NCBI GenBank assembly: GCA_036346255.1
Contig: CM070623.1
Span: forward strand, 24,000,875 to 24,064,874
Reading direction: 5' to 3'
Origin: Ampelocalamus luodianensis
Taxonomy: Eukaryota; Streptophyta; Magnoliopsida; Poales; Poaceae
DNA: 64,000 bases
The notes beneath the pieces were generated by a model. It did no database searches, had not been told where the DNA came from, and saw only the letters and a program-made list of their open reading frames with translations. The position numbers and the translations under genes are program-made. Of this stretch, positions 34,573 to 47,384 are shown piece by piece; position 1 is the first letter of the stretch, and the number at the start of each line of letters is the position of its first letter.

Positions 34573-37500
34573 TGTAACACCCCAACTCCGCATGAGCCTG
34601 GAATGCTACTATCCTAAGCTAAACCACAAAATTTCGACATAACCTCTTTGGTATACGACAATACCGGAGGTTTTTCACAATAAATCATAAAACAATAATA
34701 AAATCAGATATAAGACTTAATCATAAATTCTAATTAACCGACTAAGTTAACACATTGGCTATTCAGAAGTCAAGATGCTAACCACCAATTTAACATAAGC
34801 CATACATCATATAACTTCTCAATAACATCGATCAATCCTCAAAGATCATAAAAGAATGCCATCCAAGACTAGATTTATTTATTACAATCTGAAAGTTAAC
34901 ATAATAGAGTCTTTATTCATTCTTGCAATGGAACTAAGGTGAAGTGCATTATTCGAGTAGTGCATGTCTACTCCTCCCAAGATAACCTCATCGATCACCT
35001 AGAAATAGATAAACAAAGCAAGGGTGAGTCCATGACTCATAAGTACAATAATTAAAAACACATTTATCAATACGAATAGGACCTACACGGCCTCGACATT
35101 AATCATAACACAAATGAGTACTTATGATGACATGAAATGAATGCTTAAACATCAAGGGAATGGACTGCACACACACATATACCGGTATAGTCAGTGAACA
35201 CCCGTCGGTGTTCACTCAAGCCCGCATCTTAACAAAATGCGGGATCCACTTCCCCGTATGAAGAACGTTTCATACGGGTGTCCAACATTGCCCATATTGG
35301 AATTAATGGGTCTTACTCAACCATCCTCGAATTGATGGTCTCCTCATCCACTCCCGTGGGCGGCAAAAGATAATGAATGCATGAAGCAACTTAATGAGTA
35401 TAACATTACCATCATTTCTATTCATGAAACCAACATAGAAACAAAACATGGATATTTCACTTCATACTACACAAGAGTTATCACAAGACGCACATATCAA
35501 CAACCACAATGCACAAACGTTTAGATCAACAATGTACTTGCCTTCGCGTTGAGACGCGTTAGTCGGAAGCGATGGCGTTCCTAAACTCGAAGCTCGCCGC
35601 CTAACCAATGAAATAAAATCAATAAGAACACCAAAATACCCAATTCTACTAATGATACCATATGATACGGGAAAGGTCCGATCTTCTCGGTGAGGAACCG
35701 TGGATAGTTGATGCGCAGTAGACGATGTCGCTAGTGAACACTCGCGCCAATGCACGAACCCTCAACTCTTGGAATACGCCCAAAACACACCGGGTAGTTG
35801 TTCGTCGCGAGACCACGAACGCATTTAACGCCAAGTCCCCAATTCCCAATGGAACGACGGCTTGACCTCGGATTGCGAAACAAAACAATGGATCGCCTAA
35901 TTCTCTCTCAAAGTCCTCGCATGAACTCGTGTCGAAAGAACAAGCAATAGCTATGTTTCAATCTTATGCATAAACTGGTCTACCTCTATGGTGCGGCCAT
36001 GGGGGTTTATATAGCCTCCCACGCAAGCACAAAACTCGGATGAACAATGGCGAAAGTGCTACAGATAATCCGAGTCCGACACTGTTCATTGCTACAGATC
36101 TCGAGCCCGACATCGTTCACGTGAACAAGAATCCGATTCAAAAACGTCCTACTTTAATTTGGAAATTTAAACTAGTCTCCTCTCGGTTTCCCTTGTATTG
36201 TGAGCTTTCCTTCTCTTAGCTTGCGAATTTGTTCGATGCACTTGATGCTTCTTTTTATGCCAATGTAACCCTTGTTGCCATGTCACCATATGTCTTTCTT
36301 GACCGCCCGCGTGAGCTAGGTTTTATCCTCGAGAGCACGTTCCTCTCGTTGGCCACATGGGTTTCTTCTCCTTGTTGGCCGCATGTGTTTCTCCTCCATG
36401 AATTTGTTCCCGCCTCCCTCTCCTCCCTCTCGGTTCCAAAGTCTTTAAATTTGTCAAACCTGAGAATGCACCAAGTATTGCTTTAGGTAGTAACCAATTC
36501 TCATTGACAACAAAAGGAAATTCATTAAGAAACAAATGCACCTGTTGTTTGAGAAGTTTAGCTCCTACTTCACGAATAACCTCATAAGTAGTAGGGATAT
36601 CCTCATCAACTAATCAACGCTATACACCGCTTCCCCGAAGACTCTAGTCGATAATACAAAACTTAAACTGAAATCAACAATTTCTGTCATAACTTAATTC
36701 TGGACAGCGGCACGGTAATTGACATATCTTAAGATCTGGAAGTCGAAAAGAGGTGAACCCAATTTCTGTAGCTTCTTAACTGACTAATCTACAATACTCT
36801 AGTTGAGGTGATAAACCAATTTGGCCAATTTAATGGGTTAAAAATTGCTTGAACTTTCAGTACAGAAACTGTCTACAGAATGAACATCAGAAATAAAAAG
36901 ATCATAACTTTCATTAGGTAACTCCAAATTGAACGTTCTTTACCAATCTGAAAATGTCATCGAATCCTCTACAATAACCTAGTTGGGTGAACTTTCAGTT
37001 TCGACCAATTTCCCTTTCAAAATTTAGGAAATAACCAGACAGTTTATTCTCGTCAGATTTCTGGCAGCAGGTACTAAAACATCCATAACTTTTGACTCGG
37101 ACCTCGGAATCAAGTGAACTTGGTGGCCACTGAAACTTAAGAACGAGGCCTAGATATCTCTAGGAGACAAAACCTTCAGATTCTGCCTAAAAACAACCGA
37201 AACAATCCCTCCAACATACAGGACAGAATCAGTCTTTACACGCAGCGAGTCTGCCTAGACAATTATGAATCCAAATCGCTTCTACCAACAAACAAAACAA
37301 TGAGACTCGGCATCGTTACCCTTGCTGCAACCAGGGAGTAGGTAGACGAATCACGGAGAAGACGATCTCCCTCCTTCTCACCTCTTTTGCCCCAAACAAG
37401 CTGCTGTCCTCCTCAACTCCTTGCGCAACCGGCAGCGGGAGAAGGTCCGAAGGCCGGTTGGGGAGGCAAACCAGCAGGGACCAGCACCCGGGGAGGTTGG

Positions 37501-37773
37501 GGGCGACTCCTAGGGGCAGGGGTGCGAGGGGGAAGAGAGGAGGAAGGGAGGGGGCGGCGGCCAAAGGGGAAGATGGGGGTTCGCCAAGGGGAAGGAAAAG
37601 GGGGCTGGTTAGGGTTTAGAGGGGAGGCGCATGGGCCTAAGCCCATGGCCGCCAAGGGTTGGAAAGGCTACCCAGAGGCCCACGACCTAAACAACTCCAA
37701 AACCGAGAGTTTTAAGCTTTCCGGAGTTCCCCGATTAATTTCTTTCTTTCCCGAAGAAAAACAGGGTATGACA
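34573..37773 (-). mobile_element. Solo LTR of a related LARD family, inserted in LARD B
   Basis: It starts TGTAACACCCC and ends ATGACA, with five-base duplications GAATT on both sides (34568-34572 and 37774-37778). No PBS or interior is attached. The text resembles the LARD A LTR (GCCCGCAT..AACAAAATGCGGG, TGAAGAACGTTTCAT, CGTCAGATTTCTGG near 37050, a GC-rich block at 37390-37640). It is about 1 kb longer than A because a gypsy fragment sits inside. Confidence 0.85.
35655..36615 (-). mobile_element. Gypsy 3'-end fragment inside the solo LTR
   Basis: It begins TGATACGGGAAAGG..CCGATCTTCTCGG, like the left edge of the gypsy LTR at 49429. Its right part (about 36440-36610) carries the reverse-strand pol tail with TTAGGTAGTAACCA.TTCTCA and CACCTGTTG, matching 50300-50360. 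Pol core domains are absent. Borders are approximate and no target duplication was resolved. Confidence 0.55.
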
Positions 37774-39993
37774 GAATTGGAGTCTCGTATGTGCGAGCAA
37801 TATCCAGAATTGTTCACAGCAGGTGTGGTATTGTTGGTAAATTCCAGCTGTAATTGTTCTTTGGTGTAGAGCGTGGTTAGAATTCGGAGTCGAATTCCAT
37901 TTAAGGGGGGTAGACTGTAATACCATAAATATTTATTTGAGAAGAAAGATTGTAGGGAGGAGAATTGAATAGTGGGAGTGGTTTTAACAGAAGTTCGGGG
38001 GATTTTTGCGTAATTAAAAATTTGGGCTGTGGGTTGAAAGCCCACAACACCTTGGCCCATTAGGGCAACCATCCAATTAGAGGGGGGCAGCCACGTACTG
38101 TAGCATGCACTGTAGCGCGGCCACTGTAGCAGCCCCTCCCCTCCCCATTGTGCCTCCACCTCCTTTCTCCTCCCCTTGCGCCTCCACCTCCCCTCCCCTT
38201 CGTGGCCGGCCAAGAAGAAGGAAGAAGAAGAAGAGAGAAGGGAGAGGAAGAGGGATCACGCGGTGTTCGTCGCGTTTGACGGTGGTTCTTCAAGGGTAAG
38301 ACCCAATCCCTTCCGATTAGTAGATTATTTGATCTTTAGCAATGTCGGTATTTAGGTCTGACTAGAGCAGATCGGGTTGGGCGACATTTTTGAGATGTTT
38401 AACGGCAGAATCTGATCAAGACGCCTCCTAGAGAATTGTAGGCGACGTCTATAAATTTCTGTATAGTACAATATTGCGTCGTTTGGACGAGCAGTTCAAA
38501 AGTTATGGATTTCGTAGCGCTGCTGTTCCGCAAATCTGCTACGTTTCTAACAGTTTTTAGTAATTAGGCTTAAACTGATAGCTAAAGGAGTTTCTGGGGG
38601 GTCTCACTATAACAAAATATGTAGATAATTGTCTTAGATTTCAGGGAAGCTAAAGAATAGGAAATTTGGGTCATTATTCTGAAAGTTATGATGGTTTTAA
38701 GGTCGCCATCCAGAACCCTGATGTGAAATAGTTGCTCTGTTAATCTGTTTGGTAAGGGCAATAGATGGCCGAATCAGGAAGTCTCACCAAATAGGTTCAG
38801 GTGGGGAATTTGATAAGCTTTTCATAAAGTCTAAGAACGCATCATTTGGATCTTGGATAAAAAATGTATGGATTTTATAGTGTGATTGTCTCATAAGGGG
38901 ACAAACAACAGGCTAAGATTTGGGAGTTGGGTTTGCGCTATTGAACGTAGTGTTTTCATAATTACTTTTAGTTTTCTCTTATCCAGTATTATTGTCTTAG
39001 CGTGCTTTAATTAAATTCAGGTGCGGGATTGGTCCTAGAGGCAACGCCCTCTTCACATCCTTTGTTCTCGCACGATTGAGGCAAATACTTGTTTGATAAA
39101 TATATTATGGTGAATGATCTGGTTTGCTAGTATTGTGAGTATATGTGATATTTATGTATGCTAGAGGGTTATGGTTGTCAATGATCATGATTATTAGTGT
39201 TTTGGAAATAAGTGTTATTCATGGATGCTTGAATGTTATGAATGTCGATGAATTTGAATGATAGAAGAATGAATTAGTTTATTCATAAGTGATGTTGCTG
39301 AGAATGCATGATTATGATGATTTAATATTTGTTCATATGCATCATGCTGATATATAGAGGACTTGGTTATGTGGTGACTAAGCATTTGTTGAGGTTCCCA
39401 TCATGAATATGACGAGCTTATTTGTTGAGGCCCCCGTCATGAATATGACAAGCTTATGGTCCCCACACTAGTAGAGTGTGGGCTCAGGTCCCATACTGGT
39501 GGAGTATGGGCAATAATCCCTGTGCAGGATGGAATAGGTATGGGTATGCATCGACGGATGCATACTCTGCATTACCAGTAAAATGCAAAAGATAAAGAGA
39601 AAGATAAAGTGCATTTGAGCATCTTGCATAGCATGAGCATATGGCACGTTTGTAATAGAGATTATGGATGGATGTTGATGATTACAATTGTTTATGCTAT
39701 TGTTTCCATTATTTGTACTTGCTGAGTCTTTGGACTCACTCTTGTTGTTGTTGTTGTTGTGTTTTCAGGTACCCTTTACAAGAACGACATGCATAGGAGG
39801 GAATAAAAACTTAGAGTGGCTGCACAATGGCACAAACTAATCACATTTGATTTTTTTTATGAAACCCAGTAGGAGAAACTCCTACTGCAAAATATATTAA
39901 AAAACCAACAGTACAAAGAAAGAAAATTTAAACAGGACAGAGGGAGCGGGGGAGAAAAGGGGAGCAAAAAGAAGGGAGAGAAAGGAGGAAGAA

Positions 39994-42900
39994 CTAGCGA
40001 AAATTGTGCAGCCAATCCAAAAATAACGGTTTGAAAGGTGGCCTGGCGCGTTGAATGAGCAACGTAAATTCAGCTGTGAAAACTGCTCGCCAGCCTGACA
40101 GGCTAGGTTCCTGTTTCTTGAAGATCCTGTTGTTTCTTATGATCCAAATCGCCCAAGATGATAGCACAATGATTTCCATGGAGATACTTTGATTATGCAA
40201 GTTGTTGAGATGAAGAAGTGCTTGATGAGTGGTTGATAGACTAGCATGCTGAGGGCAGACAAGATCCCAACAAAGTTGTGAAAACAGGCAATTCCAGAAG
40301 AGGTGTTGTGTGGTTTCTTCTGCACCCTGGTCACATAAGATGCAATTAAAATCCTCAAGTGGGCACTTCTTACGCTTAAGAAGGTTTGTGGTGTCGAGTC
40401 TGTCTTTGAGCAGCAGCTAGAAAAAACTTTGTGTCGTCTTTGACATTTACAAGCCCATAGCCAATTGTAATAGTCCAGCATCTCGCTGGTGCCCAAAATA
40501 TGCTTGTAGGTTTTAGTTGATGAGTAGTGCGTTGAATTCCAAATGTAGTGCCAAGTATCTTCCTGATCAGTGAGCTCCAATTCTTGCATATTCTGTTGCA
40601 TCTGTTGGAATTGCGAGAACGCTTGAGTTGATAACGAAAGATGGAATAGGGAGGCCATCGAATCTCTTTGTAATGCAGCCGCTACAGAAAGAGTTTCAGA
40701 CTTAGTGAACGAAAACAATTCCGGGTACTTTTGGTAAAGAAGATTGTCATTCCACAAGTCCTTCCAGAAGTATGCTGATCTTCCATTCCCTACCGAGCAG
40801 GTTACGAGTCCCTTGAATTGAGGCAACATGTTGAGAATGCCATGCCACCAAAAATATCCTCTACGCCTATTGCTTGATGGTAGTTGGTTATGGTAATGTG
40901 CTTCCCAGATCAGCCTCACCCAGGGCAAATTAGCATGATTGAAGAATTTATGCAGATTTCTTAGGATTAACGCCTGATTTTGCATCCCAAAATGTAATAC
41001 TCCTAATCCCCCTTGTTTTTTTTGGTTTATAGACTTCTTTCCAGGCGACCAGCGATTTTCCTCGAACATCAGTTGGAGAGCTTCTCCAGAGGCAGTTCCT
41101 GCGAATTCTGTGAATCTGTTTGAGGACTCTAGTAGGCAGTTTGAGTAGGCACATATAGAAAGTTGGTAGCTATGAGAAGACCGCGTTGACCAGTGTTAGT
41201 CTACCTCCAATGGAGAGGAAGGTTGCACAGCTGGCAAGCCTTCTATCGACTTTCTGAGTGAGTGGGAGGAAGTCTGAGAACTTTGGTTTTGACGTTCCAA
41301 GGGGGAGTCCCAAATTGGTGAACGGAAGAGAGCCCAATTGACAACCAAATGTAAGAGCAAGGATTTCCACCTTGTCCATGCAGACGTTAATAGGGATCAT
41401 GGATGATTTTTGAAAATTGACCTTGAGTCCAGTGGAGTCCACAAAAGTGTTAAGAATTCCTTTGAGGAAGAAAAGTTGTTTCGCGCAGGCCTGCACTATA
41501 ATGAGCATATCATCTGCGTATTGGACCACCGGGAAGTCCAAGCAAGCTTGGAAATTCACCGGGGGAGTCATAAGACCTTGGCTCATAGCTCATTAAGCAA
41601 AATTTTGCTGCAGATCTGCTGCCAAAACAAATAGAAGTGGGGATAGTGGGTCTCCTATCTGACGCCCCTTTTGCAATGAAGTAGTTTCCCCGGCACTCCA
41701 TTGAGTAAGATTGAAGAAGTTCCAGTTTTGAGAATGTCACGAATCCAAGCCATCTATTTAGGTCCAAACCCCTTATGCTGCAAGATTGCTAAAATAGTCG
41801 TGTGCTCAACCTTGTCGAAGGCCTTTTCAAAGTCCAATTTTAGGATTATGATTTCCTTTTTTGAGGAGTGGCATAGATGTAGATATTCAAAGGCCCAGGC
41901 AAGGCAATCTTGGATTGTACGTGATTTTAGGAATTCATATTGATTTGCATGGACTAATTCCAAAATATTCTGCTGCAAACGATTAGCCAATAACTTTGTT
42001 AGGATCTTAAAGGAGGTGTTGAGTAATGAAATCGTCCTGTAATCATTAACCCCCATGGGACAGTCCTTCTTTGGTATGAGAGCAATTAGGGCAGAGTTAA
42101 TGGTTTGTAAGTTTAGGTCATTCCTGTGAAAAGCATCATAGAGTTCGTAGAAGTCATGTCTTATGATGCTCCAACAATTTTTGAAAAATTGTCCGTTGAA
42201 ACCATCTGGTCCTAGCGACTTATCCGGAGGCAGTACCTTGACGACCTCATCCACCTTATGGTGCGAAAAATGTTCATCCATCCATTCCAGCTGCTGATGC
42301 GGTAGGATGATTTCTGCGAGGTTGAAATGTAAATGAGGTGCTGAGGAAGTACCTAATCGTTCCTTGTAAGCCTCCCAAATAAGGTTTGCTTTGTCTTGAT
42401 GACTATTGGCTTCATTACCGGATGCATCTCGGAGGACTGAAATGTAGTTTGAGCGATAACGGATGGTAGCTCTAGCATGGAAAAACTTGGTATTTTCGTC
42501 CCCCAGCTTTGCCTAGTTTATAGCTCCTCTTTGTTTCCAGTAAATATGCTGCCGTTTTAAAAGATGACTTAGATGGCCTTTTAATAAATCCCTGGCATTC
42601 CATTCCTGAGTGGAGAGAGCTCTGAATTCTTCTAGAGTGTCCAGAAATAAGATAACCTCATTAGTGTTGGTTATGGCTGTCCGCAGATTTGATGTCTGTT
42701 TTGACCAGCTTCTGAGTGCGCGCCTAAGGTTTTTGAATTTTTGATTAATCCGTCTGCCCGGGTCAGTGGCGCGTACTGTTTGATGCCAAATATGATTTAC
42801 CAGGTTTCCGAATTCATTGTGTTCCAACCAGTGATTCTCAAATCTGAAGATGTTGGATCTAGGAATGGAAGAGTTGATCTGAATCACACAGGGCACATGG

Positions 42901-43580
42901 TCTGAGATAGATTTGGCCAGAGGTGAGACTAAAGTGTTCGGGTAATGCGTAGTCCAGCTGTTGGAGGTAAAATTCCAATCTAGTTTTTCCAGGAGAGGAT
43001 CTCCTTGCATGTTGCTCCAGGTGAAGGTTCTACCTTTTAATGGCAGTTCGACTAGACCGAGATAGCTGATGGCAGCATTGAATTGAAGCATGTCACTGAT
43101 ATTTCCACCCGGCTTGTTTCTGTCCGTGGGTGCTCGGAAAAAATTAAAGTCCCCCACAAAAAGATAGTCAAGGTTGGGTTGCATGTTAAAGTTGGCGAAC
43201 CATTCGAGAAATCTCCCTTTAGAGTCAGCTCTGGGCGGGACGTAGATGTTTATAAGAGTCCAAGATTGGCCCGAGTGTACCGAAGTGAAATCAATAGAGA
43301 TGGAGAACTCATTCTTAATCGTGTTGCTCCCTGTGAACATGGAATCGGTCCAAGCTATGAGAAGCCCCCCTGAAGCCCAGAGGAGGGAAGGAACTCGAAC
43401 TTGTTGAAACGAGTTGGACAAAAGTTAGCAAGAAACGCCTTCTCCAGATTGTCTTTTAGTTTCCTGACAACACAATATGTGGCTTTTACTTTCTACAATC
43501 TTGTTGCGAATATCCCTCCATTTCTTGTCAGAGTTAAGACCTCTGACGTTCCAAGATAGAATTTTCCTTTGTCTAGTCAT
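39994..43580 (-). pseudogene. LINE ORF2 (endonuclease and reverse transcriptase), broken
   Basis: It starts at an ATG at 43580-43578 with the APE-type endonuclease motifs ILSWNVRGLN, CCQETK, VGDFN and SDHVP, then RT blocks (SLGPDGFNGQFFK, LIPKKD, DYRTISLLN, LKLDFEKAFDKVEH) and the catalytic YADD at about 41513-41524. A C-terminal zinc-binding RVT region ends in SSWAIWIIRNNRIFKKQEPS. An in-frame TAA at about 43424, another stop at 42513-42515 and several frameshifts between 41770 and 40140 make it inactive. Confidence 0.88.
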
Positions 43581-43599
43581 CTTGAACCGGAAGCATCGT

Positions 43600-46500
43600 A
43601 CCTTGAGGCCAGCATAAGCAAGTTACACTGGCAGAGTACAAAGAAGTTCCAAACAGACCCAAAAGAGTTACAGTACTAAGACAAAAACAGCCAGGTAATG
43701 TTCCCAAAGGTCTAAAACCTATAAAAGTAGACACTAAATCAAAAGTAATGCTGCAGATAGCTCCCACACAAGTGCTTCTGCAACATGTACCCCCACTTCT
43801 CTTAGAGCTAGTTGTTCTTGTCATTTTGAGCATGTTGGGCCTCCTCCTTCCTATCTTTGAGAGGAGTTTTGTTGAGTTTTGTATCATTGACATCCTCCGG
43901 TGGCATTTTGCAGTAGTCTAAACATAGATTCTTGATAATCTTGGTTGAAAGCAAGGGCGGGGTCACTTCTTGTAGCAGGGGTTGCTTGTTAATGCCAGGC
44001 TTACGCATGTAACCATCTTTAAGCGCCTTAATCCTTGTGCTTCTACACACTTCTGTCTCTACCAGAGAGATAGCCCTTTTCGGTGTTTTTGTTTTGTGGC
44101 GCTCCTCCGAACTAGTGCCAAGTGAAGTTAAAGGAAACCCCCTTACTGGAGAGGTAGGAAAGCTCATAGAATCAAATGTGGTATTAGGTCCCCCTTCTTC
44201 ATTTGCTGTAGAAGTTTGTTGCCTTGAGGAGGACTTCAGATTCTTCTTCTTCAATTTTGGATCCTATGGAGTCGTTGGGCATCTGTCCGGTATGGCAAAT
44301 GGTTTGCACCTCCCTTGGTTTTCCGAAGATTGTGAGATGAATTCCCATGCCTGACGATAGAATGTCTTTTGCCACTGTGAATCTTTCTGGTGACAAGAGT
44401 AGCGAAGAGAAAAAATCAGCCCAATTGGAAGGGATGTTCACCACCGACTGCAGAGTTGTGTCAACCTTTGGAGAGGGGTTTTGAGCCCAAGTCTGTGATT
44501 CCAAAGATGTGCAGATGGTGGTAGCATAATTAGCCTTGTGCGCGTGAGAGGCATGTAGCTCCCAGTGAGGGACCAACGCTATCCCAAGCTGCAAATCAAG
44601 GTTTACCTGTCCCTGCCCTAAAGGCGGCAAGTTGACTCCTTCTAGCTGGATTGGTAGATTGAGGTCCGAGATTGGCATCGTTGAGGGGTTAAGTTGCCCA
44701 ATGTGCTCAGAGCAGTTAACCGAATGTGAAGAAGAGGCCACAGAGGGCGCCTGATCCGAGAGCTCCAGGCTGTCTTGAACAGGCTGAGGTAAAACAATTT
44801 GTGCCAAAGGTACCAAGGGGTCCAACTGATCCCCTTCAAGTAGGGGTTGTGCTTCCAGTTCCTGAGGCGGCCAGGGGTTCCAGTTGTTAGCATTTTGCAC
44901 ATGCTGCTCGTGCTGCGGGGCCTGCTGATTAGGCGCTCCTTGGGCATCACCTTGCATCTCAGCGGCAACATTGATTTGGTTATCCAAACCCAGTTCCTTT
45001 GGCGGTTGGTTCCAGGGTTGTTGTGGCGGTGGATGTGGATTACCGCCATCTTCAGGTGGTTCATCTTCATCCGGGGGTCCTTCGCCCAGAATGTTTTGTG
45101 CGATGATTTCACAGGGCATCGTCCAAGATTCACTTTGAAAGTCATCACCATCCGTGATCTGGATACTTTTATGTACCAGATTTAGGTCAATGACTCTGGC
45201 TTTTATAATAATGCGAGAAAGGTTGGTTAGGTCTTTCTCCCAAACCAGCAATCGCCCAAAGTTGTTAATGGCTTGCTGGATGTAGGTTATGTTCCAAAAG
45301 TCCAAGGGAACCCCACTAGCATAATCCAGCATTCTCTGTTGAAGTTTAAACCTTTCCAGTTGATGCCCTCATTGTGCTTTATGAAGGAAATGTGAACATC
45401 TTCAAAAACATGCGGGCTAGCTTGTATCATCGCTTCTCGAGCATGAACACTATTGAACCTCACATAGGCCGTGCCAAATGGACATGGTTGGATACCACGA
45501 ATGTGGAGTCTCTCCGATGCCTATCAGAAATTCGGAGAGAATCTCTTCGACATTAGGAAATGGTACCTAACCTGGCGGCATAGGATTGATGGTCGCAATG
45601 GCCCAGTCTTCTTTGTTGGCGGGTGCCCGACCACAGATCACCTGTGCCCGACTGTGTATTCCCTCCACATGTTGAAGATCAAACCCTCGAGGAAGGAAAG
45701 GTACGAAATCCCCTTCAAAGTTTGCCATTGGGTCAAAAGGGATGATCGCCCAATCTTTGGCAGTTGGAGAGGGGAACCGAGGGGAGCGCTGGGAGGCGAG
45801 GTAGATGAAGCGGCATGGCTGGTTTGTCTCGGGGGAACCGAAGCTTGCTGCGGAAGCCCAAGTAAATATCTTCCAAGTTCCCGGAGAGAAGTGAAGATCG
45901 GTACAGGTGGCGCGTTCGAAAAATCTCAGCCGTTCCTCGGAACCAAGTGTTGCACATCTGTCCTGCCCATTCCCAGTCTCTAACTACAGATGAGAAGATC
46001 GGCGTAGGAATGAAACCAGGTTTGGAAAATAGGTCTTTGCAATTTTTTGCCACATGCCCCAATGCCCTGCAAGTGTGACAACGGATGGCATTTCGGCAGC
46101 TCCATCTAGAGTGGCCAGACAAGAGACAGCGGATGCATCATTGGCCTCGGCTGGTCGCGGCTTGAGGAAGAAAGAAGGCAGAATTCTGAAGTCTGGTCAA
46201 AGATGGCTGGCTATGGGATACATTGGCTTTCGAACCGAAAATAAATCGGGAGCCCTTTTGGACTGACTTCTTTGGATCCCTTGAAGAGTTCTGTTGCGAG
46301 GAACTAATCTGTAAATGAACATTCCTGATGTTTCTCAAAGGAACTGAATTAGCACCCGTGCAGTGTGAGAACGCCTTCATAGAGCCTAACTGCACCACCT
46401 CCGCATAGGATTTCTTTCTCCTTTGAATCGTAGTCCACTCCTTGTTTTGCTCCTCAGTCCATTGATGGAATTCTTTCTGCCAATTAGCTCCACCATTGCC

Positions 46501-46947
46501 CCAAAGGTGGAAGTAGATAGCAAATTCCTTACATCGATAACTTTTGAGGTTGTAGATAAACAACCCAACATCTTTGGATGCGACCGAGAACTTAAAGCCT
46601 GAGGAGTAAAGTTTGGTTACCTTGAAGTCACCAGCATTGCCACCAAGGCAGGATTGAAGAGCAACGCTAACTAGATCCTCTTCCAGGCGAAATCTTGCTC
46701 TGCCAAAGGAGGCAACTAGAACGAATTCCTTTAGGCCACAACCCGGCCAAAACACCACTGGTGAGCCAAATCTACTCCAGATCTGTTTTTGAAGCGACAA
46801 ACCTGGGTTGAAATCAAGCCCCAAGGTCCTCATGTTGAGAAAGGGGGGCAAGCCGAGGTGATTAGTCCGCGGGTGCCGGAGCGGCACCGGCGAGAGGAGC
46901 GTCGGGGGGAGTGCTAGTCGCCCATGAAATCGCCAGAGCTTTTTCAA
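43600..46947 (-). pseudogene. LINE ORF1 (RNA-binding protein), broken
   Basis: From 46947 the minus strand encodes a plant-LINE ORF1 with the N-terminal domain (WSRFGSPVVFWPGCGLKEFV, IYNLKSYRCKEFAIYFHLWG), then at about 46100-46040 a CCHC zinc knuckle CHTCRALGHVAKNC. A DUF4283-like stretch and a long Pro/Gln-rich acidic tail follow at 45332-44199. Stops at 46138-46124 and two frame changes (near 45350 and 44230) break it. The product would bind LINE RNA as a ribonucleoprotein. Confidence 0.75.
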
Positions 46948-47384
46948 ACAGGTGAGGTGGGTTCTCCCTTCTTGCTCTACATACCGTTATGTTACTCGAT
47001 AAAATTGATCAATAATCACATTTGAATTGATAGGATGATTCTTTAGTAGTTGATCATTTTGCTTAATAAATTCTTTATGAATTCTTCCTTGCTTGGAATA
47101 AAATGGTAATAAAAATTGATTGGTGGACTATGGATGCTCTTGGATTATACTTTAGTTGTTTAGCATGCTATGGATGAAATAGTGATGATAAGAGTAATTT
47201 CGGATGTCTGTTGATTATGCTGGATGTTGTAATGATTAAATATATTACAAGTGACTGTTGGGAGCTCCGATATGGTTTACTATACAGAGGAGGTTCTGCC
47301 AAAATTTAGTAGGACGCATTTGTTTTAAATGGATACAATGTTAGTTGGTAGTACTCTAGGCTCATGTTGGACTGGGGTGTTACA

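Larger units (their letters stand above)
30395..37915 (+). mobile_element. LARD B internal domain, non-coding, with a nested solo LTR
   Basis: After subtracting the inserted solo LTR and one copy of its target duplication, the interior is about 4.3 kb, almost the same length as the interiors of A and C. No frame reaches even 110 codons in 30395-34572. It ends in the purine tract AAGGGGGGTAGAC next to the 3' LTR. The region near 30640-30740 (GTTTTACCAGTTTACACCAC, GTTCGTAGTAAGAG) corresponds to the opposite strand of 4745-4860 in A. Confidence 0.75.
39851..47012 (-). mobile_element. L1-type LINE retrotransposon, 7.2 kb
   Basis: A non-LTR element on the minus strand, inserted in the LARD B 3' LTR. 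Thirteen-base target duplications TAATCACATTTGA lie at 39838-39850 and 47013-47025. The left end has a short T run (poly-A tail in the element's sense). Its length and the presence of both ORFs suggest a near full-length copy, though several frames are broken. Confidence 0.9.
37916..47384 (+). mobile_element. LARD B, 3' LTR, split by a LINE
   Basis: The LTR parts are 37916-39850 and 47026-47384, together about 2.29 kb. The end TGTTACA is followed by AGGAC (47385-47389), the partner of the AGGAA duplication before the 5' LTR. Relative to the 5' LTR it has one extra tandem hairpin unit (TTGTTGAGG..CATGAATATGAC, two copies at about 39385-39456). Confidence 0.88.

Noticed and set aside
41410..41943. 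Plus-strand frames opposite the LINE RT
   Set aside because: They are shadows of the broken minus-strand ORF2.
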